Below, piece by piece: positions 1-11,819 of a stretch of DNA of 64,000 nucleotides. The notes under the pieces were generated by a model. The model was not told the origin of the DNA. It ran no database searches and saw only the letters and a list, made by a program, of their open reading frames with translations. Numbering within the stretch: position 1 is the first letter of the stretch; every line of letters begins with the position of its first letter. The DNA is taken from the NCBI GenBank assembly GCA_963576475.1, contig OY754965.1, positions 3,336,769 through 3,400,768 on the forward strand. Direction: 5' to 3'. The position numbers were made by a program, and so were the translations under genes. Source of the stretch: Molanna angustata (lineage: Eukaryota > Arthropoda > Insecta > Trichoptera > Molannidae).

Positions 1-550
1 TTACAAAAATTGTGATGTCGTAGTATAATGTATGTAATTTTAAAAGAAAATTAATGTATCTAGTTGGGGTGGTGTTTCGGCGGTTTTCAATATTTATATA
101 AAATGGAAATTAGGCAGTTATACACATACCTAAATTTGTCATAAAATAATATTTTCTTAACTATTTCATAAACACCAGGTTTTAGATATTTTCTATGTTT
201 ATTGAAATTGTCAGCGTTCAAGATATATGGTTTTTGAGATATATGGAAAAATTAATTAAAATTAAAAAGTTCATAACTCCTGACTGGGATAAAAAATCTG
301 GGATCGAAATTCTGAGTATAAAAGTATAGTAAGGCTAACACTTTTTGTACTTTTTAAAATTTTGAGCTTTGTGCATCAAGAAAATCAAAAGTTAGAAGGG
401 GGGGACACACACTAATGTTCAACTCCAAATTCTGAGCTCATCGATATTCATAACATATTATATGCTGCAAAGCCTCTAAGTTGGTGTTTTTGACTTTTTT
501 GACAGCTGAAAAACCATGCACAAATTCTACTACTGGATACAATTCTCTCA
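1..550 (-). repeat. Truncated copy of a 1-kb interspersed repeat (family R1)
   Basis: Read on the minus strand this matches the copies at 35571-36593 and 58567-59583. Shared landmarks include the segment about 'caccaacttagaggctt', a C-run preceded by a short GT stretch, and the phrase around 'tttatactcagaatttt'. It is diverged and cut by the window edge. Short open frames here have no protein-like features. Confidence 0.7.
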
Positions 551-1298
551 AACGGGACTAAGATTAATACTGTCGATTCATCACGAGAAATAAATTTATT
601 TTGAAAAAAGGATTTATTGAAATATAATATCTTATTTCCTAAACTTGAATGTTGCCATTGTAGTTTAATTCTACAAACGAAAGCATTTTTACAGGAGTTG
701 CAAACACATATGGTCCATATGGATACATTGTAGATATAATCCCGGTTCAAATTCCACATTAGACTTAAAAGAACACCATTAACTTATAAATAGTTGTAGG
801 GCCTCACCCAGAAACAAACTAGTTGGCGTGTTTTCTCGACACGTTAATGTCATAACTCATTCAGTTCAATAGAGTGCGAGTTATTTCACAGTAGATAAAG
901 TTGAACAATCGTAAAAATTGGCCCAAATACAATAGAGAAAAGAACTATAAAACAAGATATACATATTATGCCATTATGGAGAAGATTTATGGAGCGTTTC
1001 TAGAAAAGAAATGAAAGCAAGAGTTTAGTGAAGTGAACAGAAAAGGATATGTATGTTTAATGTCTTTTCAACTATCAGATAAAACATTCTCTGAGAATAT
1101 ACATAGAATATTATTGTTGTACAATACAAATAGAGAAGACAAAAAACAACATTGTGAAAGTTCCTTGAGTTATTTAAATAATGCATCGTTAATTTCAATC
1201 TGAGGTTTATAAACCTTTTTGTTTATCATAGGTACCTAAGAATTATCAAGGTCTGTAGTCTAGAGTGCAATTATTATATATAATGCCAGGATTTAGAG
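551..1298. other. No gene or recognisable element
   Basis: AT-rich sequence. I see no convincing coding exon, RNA gene or repeat family. Confidence 0.5.
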
Positions 1299-1650
1299 AT
1301 GTTATTAAAATGTAATGGTTGGCGTCTTCGATACAACAGGGAGCTATACGAGACCTATGAAGAGCCCGATGTGATCAGTTCCATCAAGATAGGGCGCTTA
1401 AGATGGGCTGGTCACATAATCCGAATGGACGACGACAACCCCACAAAACGCCTCACACTTTCTGTGCCACAAGGTCGATGGACACCAGGAAGACCAAGGA
1501 CTCGATGGATGGACAGTGTCGATGCCGATGCTTCCACAATAGATATTAGAAACTGGAGAACAAAGGCAATGGATAGACAGGAATGGAGGAGACTCCTGGA
1601 TTCAGCCAAGGCCCACCCAGGGCGAGCTTATGATGATGATGATGATTAAA
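1299..1650 (+). pseudogene. 3' end of an RTE/BovB-type LINE ORF
   Basis: Remnant of the C-terminal part of a non-LTR retrotransposon polyprotein. Visible motifs are RWAGHIIRMDDDNPTK, GRPRTRWMDSV and NWRTKAMDRQEWRRLL, a signature found downstream of the reverse-transcriptase core in many insect LINEs. The frame ends in a (GAT)n run encoding DDDDD and a stop, as in LINE simple-repeat tails. No RT core lies upstream, so this is a 5'-truncated insertion. A related fragment lies inverted at 31490-31725. It is not a host gene. Confidence 0.82.
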
Positions 1651-2604
1651 ATGTCATAATTCGTAATGAGTGATACTAGACCAGACCCAAGATAAAGACT
1701 TCACGGATCTCGCGAGACACAAATAATTTTTTAAGTCTCAAAAAATAAAGATGAAACATTTTATATGTACTCTAAGTTCAATGTTATTTTTGAAAATATA
1801 TAGGTATATCACATTTGAATAGTTTGAAAGTTGTTGTATTATTTATTTCCTAGTGCATACGTTTAAAGTTTCATTAAAAGGGGTCGGCAAATGAGAGAAC
1901 ATGGGTGACAATAATTTTATAAAGCACGGTTGCAAACATAGAATTGTTGTAAATTTATGGTTGCAAACGTCGACTGTCAAATGATTTTATTGGCTAATTC
2001 AAATTAGATAATACCTATATCTTTACAAGAAATGGTTCGTGCACATGTGAAGTAACCAGCATACTTTATATTGTAGGTATATGCAATTAATTTTGCATAA
2101 AAATCAATATTGACTGAAAGATATTTATGTATAAGAAGAATTTTGAGTTGCCATTTGTAAGGCGTAAGATTAAACTTAATGTCTGAGTAGGTATTCAAGA
2201 TCAGTAGCGTCTAGCCCCTGAGTTTCTTTTCTGCATTCTTAGGTTAGGTTTAAGTTTGTGTATAATAATAATAGCGACTCGCGTGAGCGAGTTGCTTTAT
2301 AAATTGAATTATAAATTATTATAAATTAAATATATAATATTCTTTTAATTTTTCGCATTTAATATAAAATTTCACAGCTCATTTGACTTAATACTACGAG
2401 ATCTCAACCAATCAGAGAGCCAACCGGAAACAGAATGCAAACGGGTAGATTCGGATTGTAGACTCTAGTTTCAAGATCAAGATTGTAGAAGCGTATAGAG
2501 GATCAAGATCAAATCAAGTCTAAGACAATGACCACCCTGGTTGTGGTCTTTCATCACTAGTCAAATTTTAGGTTTCGCATAGCTATCATTAATTCTTGTT
2601 GCAG
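1651..2604. other. Probable intron upstream of the SLC23 exons; nothing else seen
   Basis: AT-rich, without a recognisable coding exon. It ends in a splice acceptor (ttgttgcag) directly before the first visible exon of the transporter gene at 2605. A missing upstream exon could be hidden here, but I could not find one by eye. Confidence 0.45.
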
Positions 2605-5600
2605 GTACTTTTGACTATATCCATAATGTGGGTTATATGTGGTGTATTAACAGTTAGCAATTATCTACCACAAGGTCATCCGGCCAGAACTGACACCAAA
2701 CTCGCCATCATCACAAATGCTCCATGGTTTAGATTCCCATATCCTGGTAAGTGCAAAGCATTCATGTATAAAATATATAGATATGGTTGGTTGTTACACG
2801 TTTCTCTTTTTTAGGTCAATGGGGTCGTCCTACTGTGAGTCTTGCTGGAGTGCTGGGAATGCTTGCAGGAGTACTTGCATGTACAGTTGAATCGATTAGC
2901 TATTATCCCACAACTGCAAGAATGTGTGGTAACTATAAAATTGTGTTTGTTATATTCACTTACAACTTATATTTTGCCACCATTATAGCCAGGTATCGGG
3001 TCTTTTAGTAAGAAGTACTATTGGAGATCTAGTACCATGGTCGAAGGAATCAACGACTAATCGAAAAACACGATTAATCTTTTTTTGACTCAACATTAAT
3101 TTCATGGGCGTTATTGCTTCATTGTTGTCTGAACTGGAGGTTTCAAGACTCTTGAGTTCCACGTTTGTCAGGGGATAATATATTAAACTTCAAATGTCGG
3201 TTTATATAAATTGTGTTTGTACCTATTAATAAATTCCGCGATTGAAATAAGCGGAAAATCAAAATTCCTTGAAGAACTGTAAAATGTCTTGCTGAAACGT
3301 AGTTTTTCTGGTTTCTATGACAGTTCCTATATACGAGTATTATTTATAGTAAATTGTAACAAATCTATAAATAATTTACTAATGACTACATCGTGGCATT
3401 TATGGTTTCACGTAAGTGACGCTGCATTGATAGGTACATATATTAATATCTGTATATTGATGTTTATGTATATCCGTACTTAACTAACAATTATTTGCAA
3501 TACGAGTAGTTTTGGACATTTCTAAGATATCGCCTAGTTCGTAAATCAAATTTTGAGTTGTAAGAGTTCTGATTCGGCGTAATTTTTCTAATTTTAGCTG
3601 CTCCTCCTCCACCTCTTCATACGATCAATAGAGGAATAGCAGTAGAAGGTTTAGGTACAATGTTAGCAGGATTGTGGGGCTCAGGAAATGGGACTAATAC
3701 TTTTGGTGAGAATGTTGGAGCCATTGGTGTAACTAAGGTAAGAAATATACTTCTGTATAAGCATATTTGTTTCGAAAGACGCTTACCGTCAATTCTTTCA
3801 ATATCACCTAAAAGCATTTACTTCCCATTTTGCTCTAAAAATCACATTTTACTCCCTCATTTTTCACTGTACATATATTGAGATTTGAAAATAATATTAC
3901 ATAAATACTAAGTTAAAATTATATGGAGCTCTATTAACAATTATCGACCGATAAGTTAAATTTAGTAGAATAACAAGCTAATGTATTGTTATTGTTCTGT
4001 TTTTGAAGGTTGGATCTCGCCGCGTTATCCAATATGCAGCTATTTTAATGATTATCCAGGGTCTAATAAGCAAGTTTGGTGCCATCTTTATCATCATTCC
4101 TGAACCCATTGTAGGGGGTCTCTTTTGTGTCATGTTTGGAATGATTGCAGCTTTTGGTAAGAAATTTGAAATTATTCATACGTAACATGTTTTTTTTTTA
4201 CAATTGCTCCTCGTTGTTTCAAGGCTCGTATGTTTGATTGGTGTTCACTTTTATCATAACAAGAACATCTTTATCAACATCTTTAACTTATGAATAAATC
4301 AAGTTAATATGAAAAAGTTCCATTGACTCTAAATTCAATCAAGATAGCTAATAACTAGCTAAGTGAGTTCTTTGATTAGGATAGAAAATAACTAATTTCT
4401 GGCGGAGCAGAAATATGAGGTGGTACTAGTTTTTTGTAACTTACCTTAATGAAATTTGATCACTAATCCAGTAATCAAATTTGCTACATCAATTTAAATA
4501 ATTTTGATTCAATTTATGCTGTCTCATTCTAGGACTATCAGCTTTACAGTATGTCAATTTAAACAATGCGAGAAATCTTTACATCATTGGATTCTCTATA
4601 TTTTTTCCGTTGGTACTAAGCAAATGGATGGAAGCGAATCCTGGAGCCATCGACACTGGAATTGAAATCATTGATGCCGTCCTTGGTGTTCTTCTCTCCA
4701 CGTCCATTCTTTTGGGTGGATTTATTGGTTGTTTCCTCGATAACTTAATTCCAGGTAGTTCAACAGAATCCCTACAACACATTGCATATGATCTAAATAA
4801 GAACACGGAACCTGTAAAACAGTCCATTTTTCATGCTACAAATTTGGAAATGTTACAAACACATAGTTCATGTATTCATTGATCATATATAATTATAGGT
4901 TCTGCAAAAGATCGAGGACTTGAGGCATGGAGTAAAGAAATGGCACTTGATGTCTCGGATAATTCCAATACAAATGGACATGTTCATGATACCTATGATT
5001 TTCCTATTGGCATGCCATGTCTTTTGCGGTAAGTTTAAGAGACAGATTATAAATAAAATAACAGTGAGTTAACATAAGTCTAAATTGGGAAAGTTTAAGG
5101 ACAAACTATCATCGTATTAAGATGCTTAGGTATATTTATTATTGTTTGAATATAATGAATCTGTAATGTTGTTTTAAGTATATACCTTGGCAATTATGTC
5201 ATATTATTTCGTTAAAAAAACGAAATTCAAAAAAATTCATTTACATACATAAGTAATAGCAGGTCGAGAGTTCGAATCCTGCCACGACCGATTTTGTTCA
5301 CCTATAGTAATAAGCATTTATGCTAATTTTAGGGAATATATAATGATATACATATATGTGTTTGTTAAAAATTCATTCATTTCTTTAAAAAAAATACTTT
5401 GTCGCTCTTGTTTTAAAATCAGTGCTTTTTATTTATGAAGTTCATTTTTTTATGTTTGTGAAGACAATTTAAATATATTTAAGTAACTAGTGAACACCCG
5501 GCAAACTTCGTATTGCCTGTATAATTAAAAATTGTCCTCCATAACCACCCGTCGCTTCAGACTCTTCAATACCTCCCATCCCTTCAGTTCTTCCCGTCCC

Positions 5601-7190
5601 TTCAGTACCTTCTGTCCCTTCAGTACCTCCCGTCCCTTCAGTACCTCCCTCAGTTACTCCCGTTCCTTCAGTTACTCCCGTCCCTTCAGTTACTCCCGTC
5701 CCTTCAGTTACTCCCGTCCCTTCAGTTACCCCCGTCCCTTCAGTTACTCCCGTCCCTTCAGTTACTCCCGTCCCTTCAGTTACTCCCGTCCCTTCAGTTA
5801 CTCCCGTCCCTTCAGTTACTCCCGTCCCTTCAGTTACGCCCGTCCCTTCAGTTACTCCCGTCCCTTCAGTTACTCCCGTCCCTTCAGTTACTCCCGTCCC
5901 TTCAGTTACTCCCGTCCCTTCAGTTACTCCCGTCCCTTCAGTTACTCCCGTCCCTTCAGTTACTCCCGTCCCTTCAGTTACTCCCGTCCCTTCAGTTACT
6001 CCCGTCCCTTCAGTTACTCCCGTCCCTTCAGTTACTCCCGTCCCTTCAGTTACTCCCGTCCCTTCAGTTACTCCCGTCCCTTCAGTTACTCCCGTCCCTT
6101 CAGTTACTCCCGTCCCTTCAGTTACTCCCGTCCCTTCAGTTACTCCCGTCCCTTCAGTTACTCCCGTCCCTTCAGTTACTCCCGTCCCTTCAGTTACTCC
6201 CGTCCCTTCAGTTACTCCCGTCCCTTCAGTTACTCCCGTCCCTTCAGTTACTCCCGTCTCTTCAGTTACTCCCGTCCCTTCAGTTACTCCCGTCCCTTCA
6301 TTACCTCCCGTACCTTCATTACCTCCCGTCCCTTCATTACCTCCCGTCCCTTCATTACCTCCCGTCCCTTCATTACCTCCCGTCCCTTCAGTAGGTCCCG
6401 GTCATACGCTCGACAATTCATCAAAGTTTCATTGAAATTGATTGAACGGTTCCAATGATAGTCCACCTTCATCGGTAAAATGACCTGATACCCGATGAAG
6501 AAGAAGAAGAAGAATTTTTTTTTAATCCAGAAACCATCCCGGGCATACACTCGACAATTCTTCAAAGTTTCATTGAAATTGAATGAACGGTTCCCAGGAT
6601 AGTCCACCTTCATAGGTAAAATGACCTGATACCCGATGAAGAAGAAGAAGAAGAAAAATTTTTTAATCCAGAAACTATCCCGGTCATACGCTCGACAATT
6701 CACCAAAGTTTCATTGCAATCGGATGAACGGTTCTCAGGTTAGTCCACCTTCATATGTAAAATAACCTGATACCCGATGAAGAAGAAGAAGAAGAAAATA
6801 TTTTAAATTCAGAAATCATCCCGGGCATACGATCGACAATTCACCAAAGTTTAATTGCAATCGGATGAACGGTTCCCAGGATAGTCCAAAACTCAATGAA
6901 GAAGAAGAGGAAGTTAAAATTTTTTGATCCAGAAACCATCCCTGGTATACTCTCGACAGTTCACCAAAGTTTCATCGCAATCGGATGAACTGTTTAGGAG
7001 CGCATTCAACACATACATACAAACATTCAAATTTATAATATAGATGATAAGGTATCAGTATCGACGTTTTCTCATCAAATAAATTTTATATTCTAGGATG
7101 AAATGGACGTCTTACCTTCCAGTTTCTCCAACGTATATACCCGGTCAGTGGAAGAATTTAATTACTTCCAACAACTTCTCAACGAGATGA
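2605..7190 (+). CDS. SLC23-type nucleobase/ascorbate transporter, 3' exons
   Basis: Seven exons join in frame: 2605-2746, 2815-2928, 3598-3737, 4009-4156, 4533-4754, 4899-5028 and 7097-7190 (stop TGA 7188-7190). All introns are GT-AG. They give about 329 residues, the C-terminal half of a protein usually near 600 residues. Members of this NCS2 family move nucleobases or ascorbate across the plasma membrane with Na+ or H+. In order the sequence shows HPARTD, PYPGQWGRPTVSLAG, the TM8 glutamate in VESISYY, APPPPLHTINRGI, GSGNGTNTFGENVGAIGVTK (NAT-signature region), GSRRVIQ, PEPIVGGLFCVMFGMIAA, LSALQYVNLNNARNL, LLSTSILLGGFI, DNLIPG and YDFPIGMP. Two oddities: the usual ESIGDYYACAR is ESISYYPTTAR, and the last intron (about 2.1 kb) carries a repeat element with minisatellites. 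Upstream exons are outside the window or unseen. Family assignment is secure; the substrate is not. Confidence 0.92.
5259..5290 (+). other. tRNA-like T-arm fragment in an intron
   Basis: Contains GAGTTCGAATCCTGCC, a B-box/T-arm type sequence flanked by self-complementary GCAGG and CCTGC. No complete cloverleaf can be drawn, so it is most likely a SINE or tRNA remnant inside the last SLC23 intron. Confidence 0.4.
5545..6390. repeat. 15-bp minisatellite, roughly 55 units
   Basis: Unit cccttcagttactcc (variants gtacctcc at the left, attacctcc at the right). Because 15 is a multiple of 3 and the unit lacks stops in one frame, it yields a 308-residue frame of repeating PFSYSR. This frame lies in an intron and is not a gene. 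The centre is almost perfectly homogeneous while both edges are diverged. Confidence 0.95.
6389..7010. repeat. Five tandem units of about 121-150 bp
   Basis: Each unit begins with a form of ggtcatacgctcgacaattc (6389, 6539, 6680, 6821, 6942), continues with a cggttcccaggatagtcca-like segment and a (GAA)n run, and ends in catccc. Spacing is 150, 141, 141 and 121 bp. The last unit is shortened and leads into the element's tail. Confidence 0.88.
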
Positions 7191-7559
7191 GAAATGTTAG
7201 AAGTATTTGAGGAATATCTCGATATCTTGGATCTTCTGTTCCGACCTACAAAACAAAATTTAATTTATTCAGGCAATTTTTTAAGCCACGTCACTATGGG
7301 TCGTATTACAAGAGTTATTAGAGATAAATGTAAGGTCCCGTACTGCGAGAATACTGCTTACTGGACCTCTATTTTTTCTTACATTATTCTTAAATAGCTC
7401 CTGTAATACGACCCTATGAATTCGTAGAATTATGTATTCATACAAATATAAAATTATGTGCACTATAGAATTGAGACATTGCATCAATATTGTTGTGGTT
7501 TATATAAAATACAAAGTATTTGAAATACACCTTTGATAAATTGAGAGGGAATATAACAC

Positions 7560-7880
7560 TAAACTAATATCTAGTGACTGAAACACGATATATTAAAATC
7601 GCTTAATTACGTCTTAGTAAGGGTAACAATCGCCTGCCTTAAAAATGGTTCATACAAGATTCTTGGTCCGTAGTTTATACGTGATTAAAATTATAGGAAA
7701 CCATAAAATTTGCTGCCTTTTTGCATTTTAAGAAGAAACCTGACATGAAATCAATAAAAAAATCGGTAATTTACTTTGATTTTATGCACTCTTTAAGCAC
7801 ATAAAAGATATATTCCTCTACGACATTTAGCTATGGAGTAATTAAAAAAAACGCTGTAAAATATATTTTTAATATTTTTT
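7560..7880 (+). repeat. Interspersed repeat (family G), copy 1
   Basis: Similar over its length to 57395-57835; shared stretches include a form of acgatatattaaaa, tttatacgtgat, gattttatgca and cctctacgaca. No coding potential. Class unknown. Confidence 0.65.
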
Positions 7881-8143
7881 AGGGGAATTTATGCAGAATT
7901 TTAAAATCGATAGAATAAATTCACCAGAGAAATGTCGAAAATACTTATGGTAATTTTATAGAAACACACTGTTTAACATATTTTATAAATTAGATTTCAA
8001 AATGAAATGTTTAGGATTATATACTCTTTTAATCGTCTTTTTATTGAAAGTTTCATATAAACATAAGCGTTGTTCATTGAAAGATGCATCAGTAGTAGAA
8101 TCTAGCATGAATATAAAAAATAAACCAAAATAATTTCATGTAA

Positions 8144-8618
8144 TGCCCCCTCTACACATCGACAGATGCGTCCGCAGATGGTATCTGCAGACGCATGTGC
8201 AGAGGGGGGTTTTGCTCGTCTGGGTAGCACGGTAGGTGTATGACGTCGGCAGACGCATCTGCCACATATCCGTTTGGTGTCGGTTTTTTCGACACGGATC
8301 AAAGAGCGGCAGCGCGTACGCAAGGCGACCGTCCACACACCCGCGGATGAATCAGTATTGGACGGAAATTCAGTGAGAGTGCACGCGTGTCGAAATGGTT
8401 GCTGTTATGACCACTGAAGAAACATTTAATTTATGAGCAACTGCGTCGCTATTATTATTTCAAACAAACCTATCCTAACCGAAAAATTTTGAGAAATATA
8501 GGTATATTTAAGTCATGATGAAATATGTCATGATGGATGTGTGGACGAATCGTAATTTATCCGCGGATATGTCTACGGATGCATCTGCCGACGCATCTGT
8601 CGATGTGTAGAGGAGGCA
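8144..8618. mobile_element. PIF/Harbinger-like MITE with TAA target duplication
   Basis: Terminal inverted repeats of about 28 bp: left begins tgccccctctacacatcgac, right ends with the complement around gtcgatgtgtagaggaggca. TAA flanks both ends, the 3-bp duplication typical of PIF/Harbinger. Length is about 475 bp and there is no transposase. The interior is GC-richer than the surroundings. Confidence 0.75.
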
Positions 8619-8844
8619 TAAAACGAGATTTGAGTAAAATATGGAACACTTGATAATTTTGGAATAATCTTATCAAATAAAATATTTATCAAAATTGAAA
8701 ATAGATATAGAATATAATAATAAAACAATGATATATGAAATAATGTAATTTGAATATTATGCTCTGTTAATAAAAGCTTTTTGATTATATATTTTTATGA
8801 CTTTCATAAATAAGTCCCAATTAAAATAAAAACTACCGATATAC

Positions 8845-9140
8845 AAAATGCACCAACTAACATAAATGCCCCAAATTACATAATTCTAACTAACATAAAA
8901 GCAAAAAAAAAATATTGTAACTAACATAAAAGCCCCAATTTACATAAAAAGATTCCAACTAACATAAAAGCCCCAAATTTACAAAAAAAGATTCCAACTA
9001 ACATATAATTCCCAATTTACAAAAAAGATTCCAACTAACATAAAAGCCCCAATTTACAAAAAAAGATTCCAACTAACATATAAACCCCAATTAACAAAAA
9101 ATATTCCAACTAACATAAAGTAGGTACCACAATTTACACA
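8845..9140. repeat. Diverged tandem array, unit about 38 bp
   Basis: About eight units of the form ccaactaacataaaagcccc followed by aatttacaaaaaaagatt, with length variation in the A-run. A related single fragment appears near 10017-10060. Confidence 0.88.
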
Positions 9141-9276
9141 AAAGTTAACATTTATTAATTTTTGGGTGCGCAGAGCGCAAATTAGTGTTTTTTTTTGCAT
9201 CATTGGTCTACTACGTGCAAATCGCCCACCTTCTCGACCAAACTGCTTAAGATATTTGACGACAACTATAACATAC

Positions 9277-9700
9277 ATACCATCACGCCATATCCCTTAC
9301 GGGGTAAGCAGAGAGAACCGAGCGCCATACTCCTCTATTTTTGCACACATTTCTGGCTTCCTTTACATCCATACATCGTCTCATACATGCTCGTCGATTG
9401 TTCAAGCTTCTTATATTTCCTTCTTTCAGAATATCATTCACATGGTCATGTCATCCCTTTCAACCCCTGCTATTCACTCCATCTCTTACACCCAATATGT
9501 CCAAACTACCTCAAGGAATTCACTTTCATTTTACTTATAAAATTCATTTTTATCTTGCATTCTCTCCTTATGTCCTCATTTTTCATTGTATTACATACTC
9601 TCCTTAGTGAACTCATTTCTACAGCATTTATTCTACTTTCATGCGTCTTTTGTCACGTCCATGTTTCACTGGCATACGGCAAAGTATGCACTAGTTACAT
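9277..9700 (-). pseudogene. RTE-type LINE 3' end
   Basis: On the minus strand fragments read ASETWTWQKTHESRINAVE, SLRRVCN and KNEDIRRECK, then a decayed stretch with stops, ending at a tail of the form cttaccccgtaagggatatg then gcgtgatggtatgtatg. The same tail ends other copies at 12415-12745, 20285-20410 (inverted) and 49990-50195. The insertion is 5'-truncated and dead. Confidence 0.75.
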
Positions 9701-10319
9701 TATGTTATATAATCGAATTATACTTAACACATGTGTTCATAAAAATCAATTAATTATGATAAACGTAAATTTGATTATAATTGAGTCATTATTTTATTGA
9801 GATAGTGTATCAGATATTCATCAAAACAAGTGAACGTCTCTCTCTTAGTCTCTTGATTAATACTCATTACCTACTCTGTAAAAATGTCAAATATGGCATA
9901 CGAAAGGTTAAGGAAATTTCTCGATAGATAGTAAAGAAAAGAATCATATATCGTTCTATTACATACTCTTCTTAGTGACCTTATCTCCACAGCGTTTATT
10001 CTACTTTCATACTATAACATAAATGTCCTTGTTAGCATAAAAAGTCCCAATTGTCCCAGTTATCTAAGACATTACGAAATACGTACTGTCTTAGATACTG
10101 TAGTGAAATCCGATATTGAGGTCTTTTATATTAAACTCCTTCATATTTTTAGATAGGAAAACGAGGTTAGGGCTTCTCTACATACTCCATCAGGTACATA
10201 GTCATGATGTGTGTATTTATTTGTAAAAATTTGACGATAAAAAACATAAGCAGCGAAATAAAAGGATGTCGTGTTTTTTTTTGTATTGCGCGCTTATTAA
10301 TTCCCGAAAGCTGATACGA
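9701..10319. other. No gene; small LINE and array remnants
   Basis: A short piece near 9955-10015 repeats the LINE segment seen at 9590-9650, and 10017-10060 resembles the 38-bp array unit. The rest is unassigned. Confidence 0.45.
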
Positions 10320-10450
10320 GTCGGTCTTGGGGGGCGAGAGAATGGAAGAGCGCAGAGGGGATAGGGGAGTAGGGGAGTGTTCAGGAGGGAGATAGGGGGT
10401 GACCCGCGCAGGATTTTGAGGGAAACGATCTAAAGGGACCGTCACACCAC
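10320..10450 (+). other. G-rich island with quadruplex-type G-runs
   Basis: Contains ggggggc, ggggataggggagtagggg, aggaggg and atagggggtg within about 75 bases, enough G-runs for an intramolecular quadruplex on the + strand. The purine-rich block stands out in an AT-rich setting. No gene is attached to it. Confidence 0.5.
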
Positions 10451-10600
10451 ACACAACATATTATAACACAGACAATTTAGATTTTTTAAAATCTTTTTTG
10501 ACTTTACACACATAAATTGTCGACAAGAAATATGCTGTATTTTATTTCTTGTTTATTTATTTAATAAATGTTTTTGTGCATAATATAAACAAATATTAAC

Positions 10601-11054
10601 CAACAAGACTACAAAGTATGACAACATATGTACAACAAGACTACAAAGTATGACAACATATGTACAACAAGACTACAAAGTATGACAACATATGTACAAC
10701 AAGACTACAAAGTATGACAACATATGTACAACAAGACTACAAAGTATGACAACATATGTACAACAAGACTACAAAGTATGACAACATATGTACAACAAGA
10801 CTACAAAGTATGACAACATATGTACAACAATACTACAAAGTATGACAACATATGTACAACAAGACTACAAAGTATGACAACATATGTACAACAAGACTAC
10901 AAAGTATGACAACATATGTACAACAAGACTACAAAGTATGACAACATATGTACAACAAGACTACAAAGTATGACAACATATGTACAACAAGACTACAAAG
11001 TATGACAACATATGTACAACAAGACTACAAAGTATGACAACATATGTACAACAA
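10601..11054. repeat. 32-bp satellite array, about 14 units
   Basis: Unit is aacaagactacaaagtatga followed by caacatatgtac. Copies are virtually identical; one unit near 10827 has a G-to-T change (caatactac). Such homogeneity points to recent expansion. Confidence 0.97.
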
Positions 11055-11288
11055 AAAAATATGGATAGCGAAAAACAAATAAAAAGAAATCCAAATACAT
11101 TACATTGAGATAAAAATAAAAAAATATAAAACGCTTCATACTATAACTGACTTGTTAAAATAGCAATTATCAACACTTTGAAGGCTGTAATCTCCTAGAG
11201 TCACCAGTACTCAGGGTTCATATAACCTGCTGTATATTGACATAAAAATAACAGCCTTTATACTATGACGTAAATCTGGTAGTCGCTA

Positions 11289-11345
11289 GCTCTTGATTTG
11301 GTTGGTCGGAAGAATTTGCCTAGTGGCAATTTAGCCCACCAGTGT
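11289..11345 (+). repeat. LINE/SINE tail fragment
   Basis: Contains ttggttggtcggaagaattt and a short inverted pair around gcctagtggc, matching the 3' tail of the LINE at 27340-28210 and of the SINEs at 18363-18545 and 29395-29520. Confidence 0.5.
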
Positions 11346-11819
11346 ACAATATATTTGTTAATATTATAAACAGAAAGATAAATACATAAATAAATATTAT
11401 GTTTGAAATTACACTCAAAGTAAGTAATGTAAAATTATAAACATTTTGAATAAATTCAACATTCATACATGGCAAATATATTTAGCTTCAGGCAGATAAC
11501 TTGAGAATTTTCATCGTGGAAGGCGTCTGTTTGCAGATATACAATTCAAACAAAAAACACCCCACTTGAATTCTTTAAGCTATATATTTATTATATATGA
11601 CGCTAGTAGTACTTTAACAAGAAAAATGTATCAGATTAATTTCATTGGTGCAATACACATTGCATTTAACCAGGAGTAGAGTATGTTTCATTAAATATTA
11701 TTATTTAATCAAACTTACGAATAATGTTTACAATATTCCATTTAGGCATCCTTTTGCCTATTTTGGAATAAGTTTTCAACATATTTTAGGCTTCCATACT
11801 TTCCTTAATGTATTTTTGT

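Larger units (their letters stand above)
5486..7045 (+). mobile_element. Non-autonomous repeat with ACCCGGCAAAC-type head, in the SLC23 intron
   Basis: Starts at actagtgaacacccggcaaa and ends after a motif of the form CATCGCAATCGGATGAAC followed by a (ACAT)n-like stretch and atttataatatagat. Head and tail match a widespread class of arthropod non-coding elements that I know only by this sequence pattern. Inside are a 15-bp minisatellite and a block of about 146-bp repeats. A shorter second copy with the same head is at 12827-13020. No protein is encoded. Confidence 0.7.

Noticed and set aside
2242..2260. Telomeric TTAGG-type repeat
   Set aside because: Only one or two units (aggttaggtt); no array.
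4755..4882. Reading through the donor at 4755 to extend the SLC23 exon
   Set aside because: The extension has no family similarity, whereas splicing to 4899 gives IPGSAKDRGLEAW, matching the family's IPGxxxERGLxxW.
5532..6458. A 308-residue repetitive protein (PFSYSR)n
   Set aside because: It is the translation of a 15-bp minisatellite in the last SLC23 intron; no splice or start signals, and the second copy of the element lacks the frame.
8102..8338. Small protein-coding gene on the minus strand
   Set aside because: The overlapping frames lie inside a MITE with TAA duplication and have no conserved features.
9195..9800. 201-residue open frame
   Set aside because: It is antisense to an RTE-type LINE 3' end on the minus strand.
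10601..11054. CRISPR array
   Set aside because: Units are head-to-tail without variable spacers, and the window is insect DNA.
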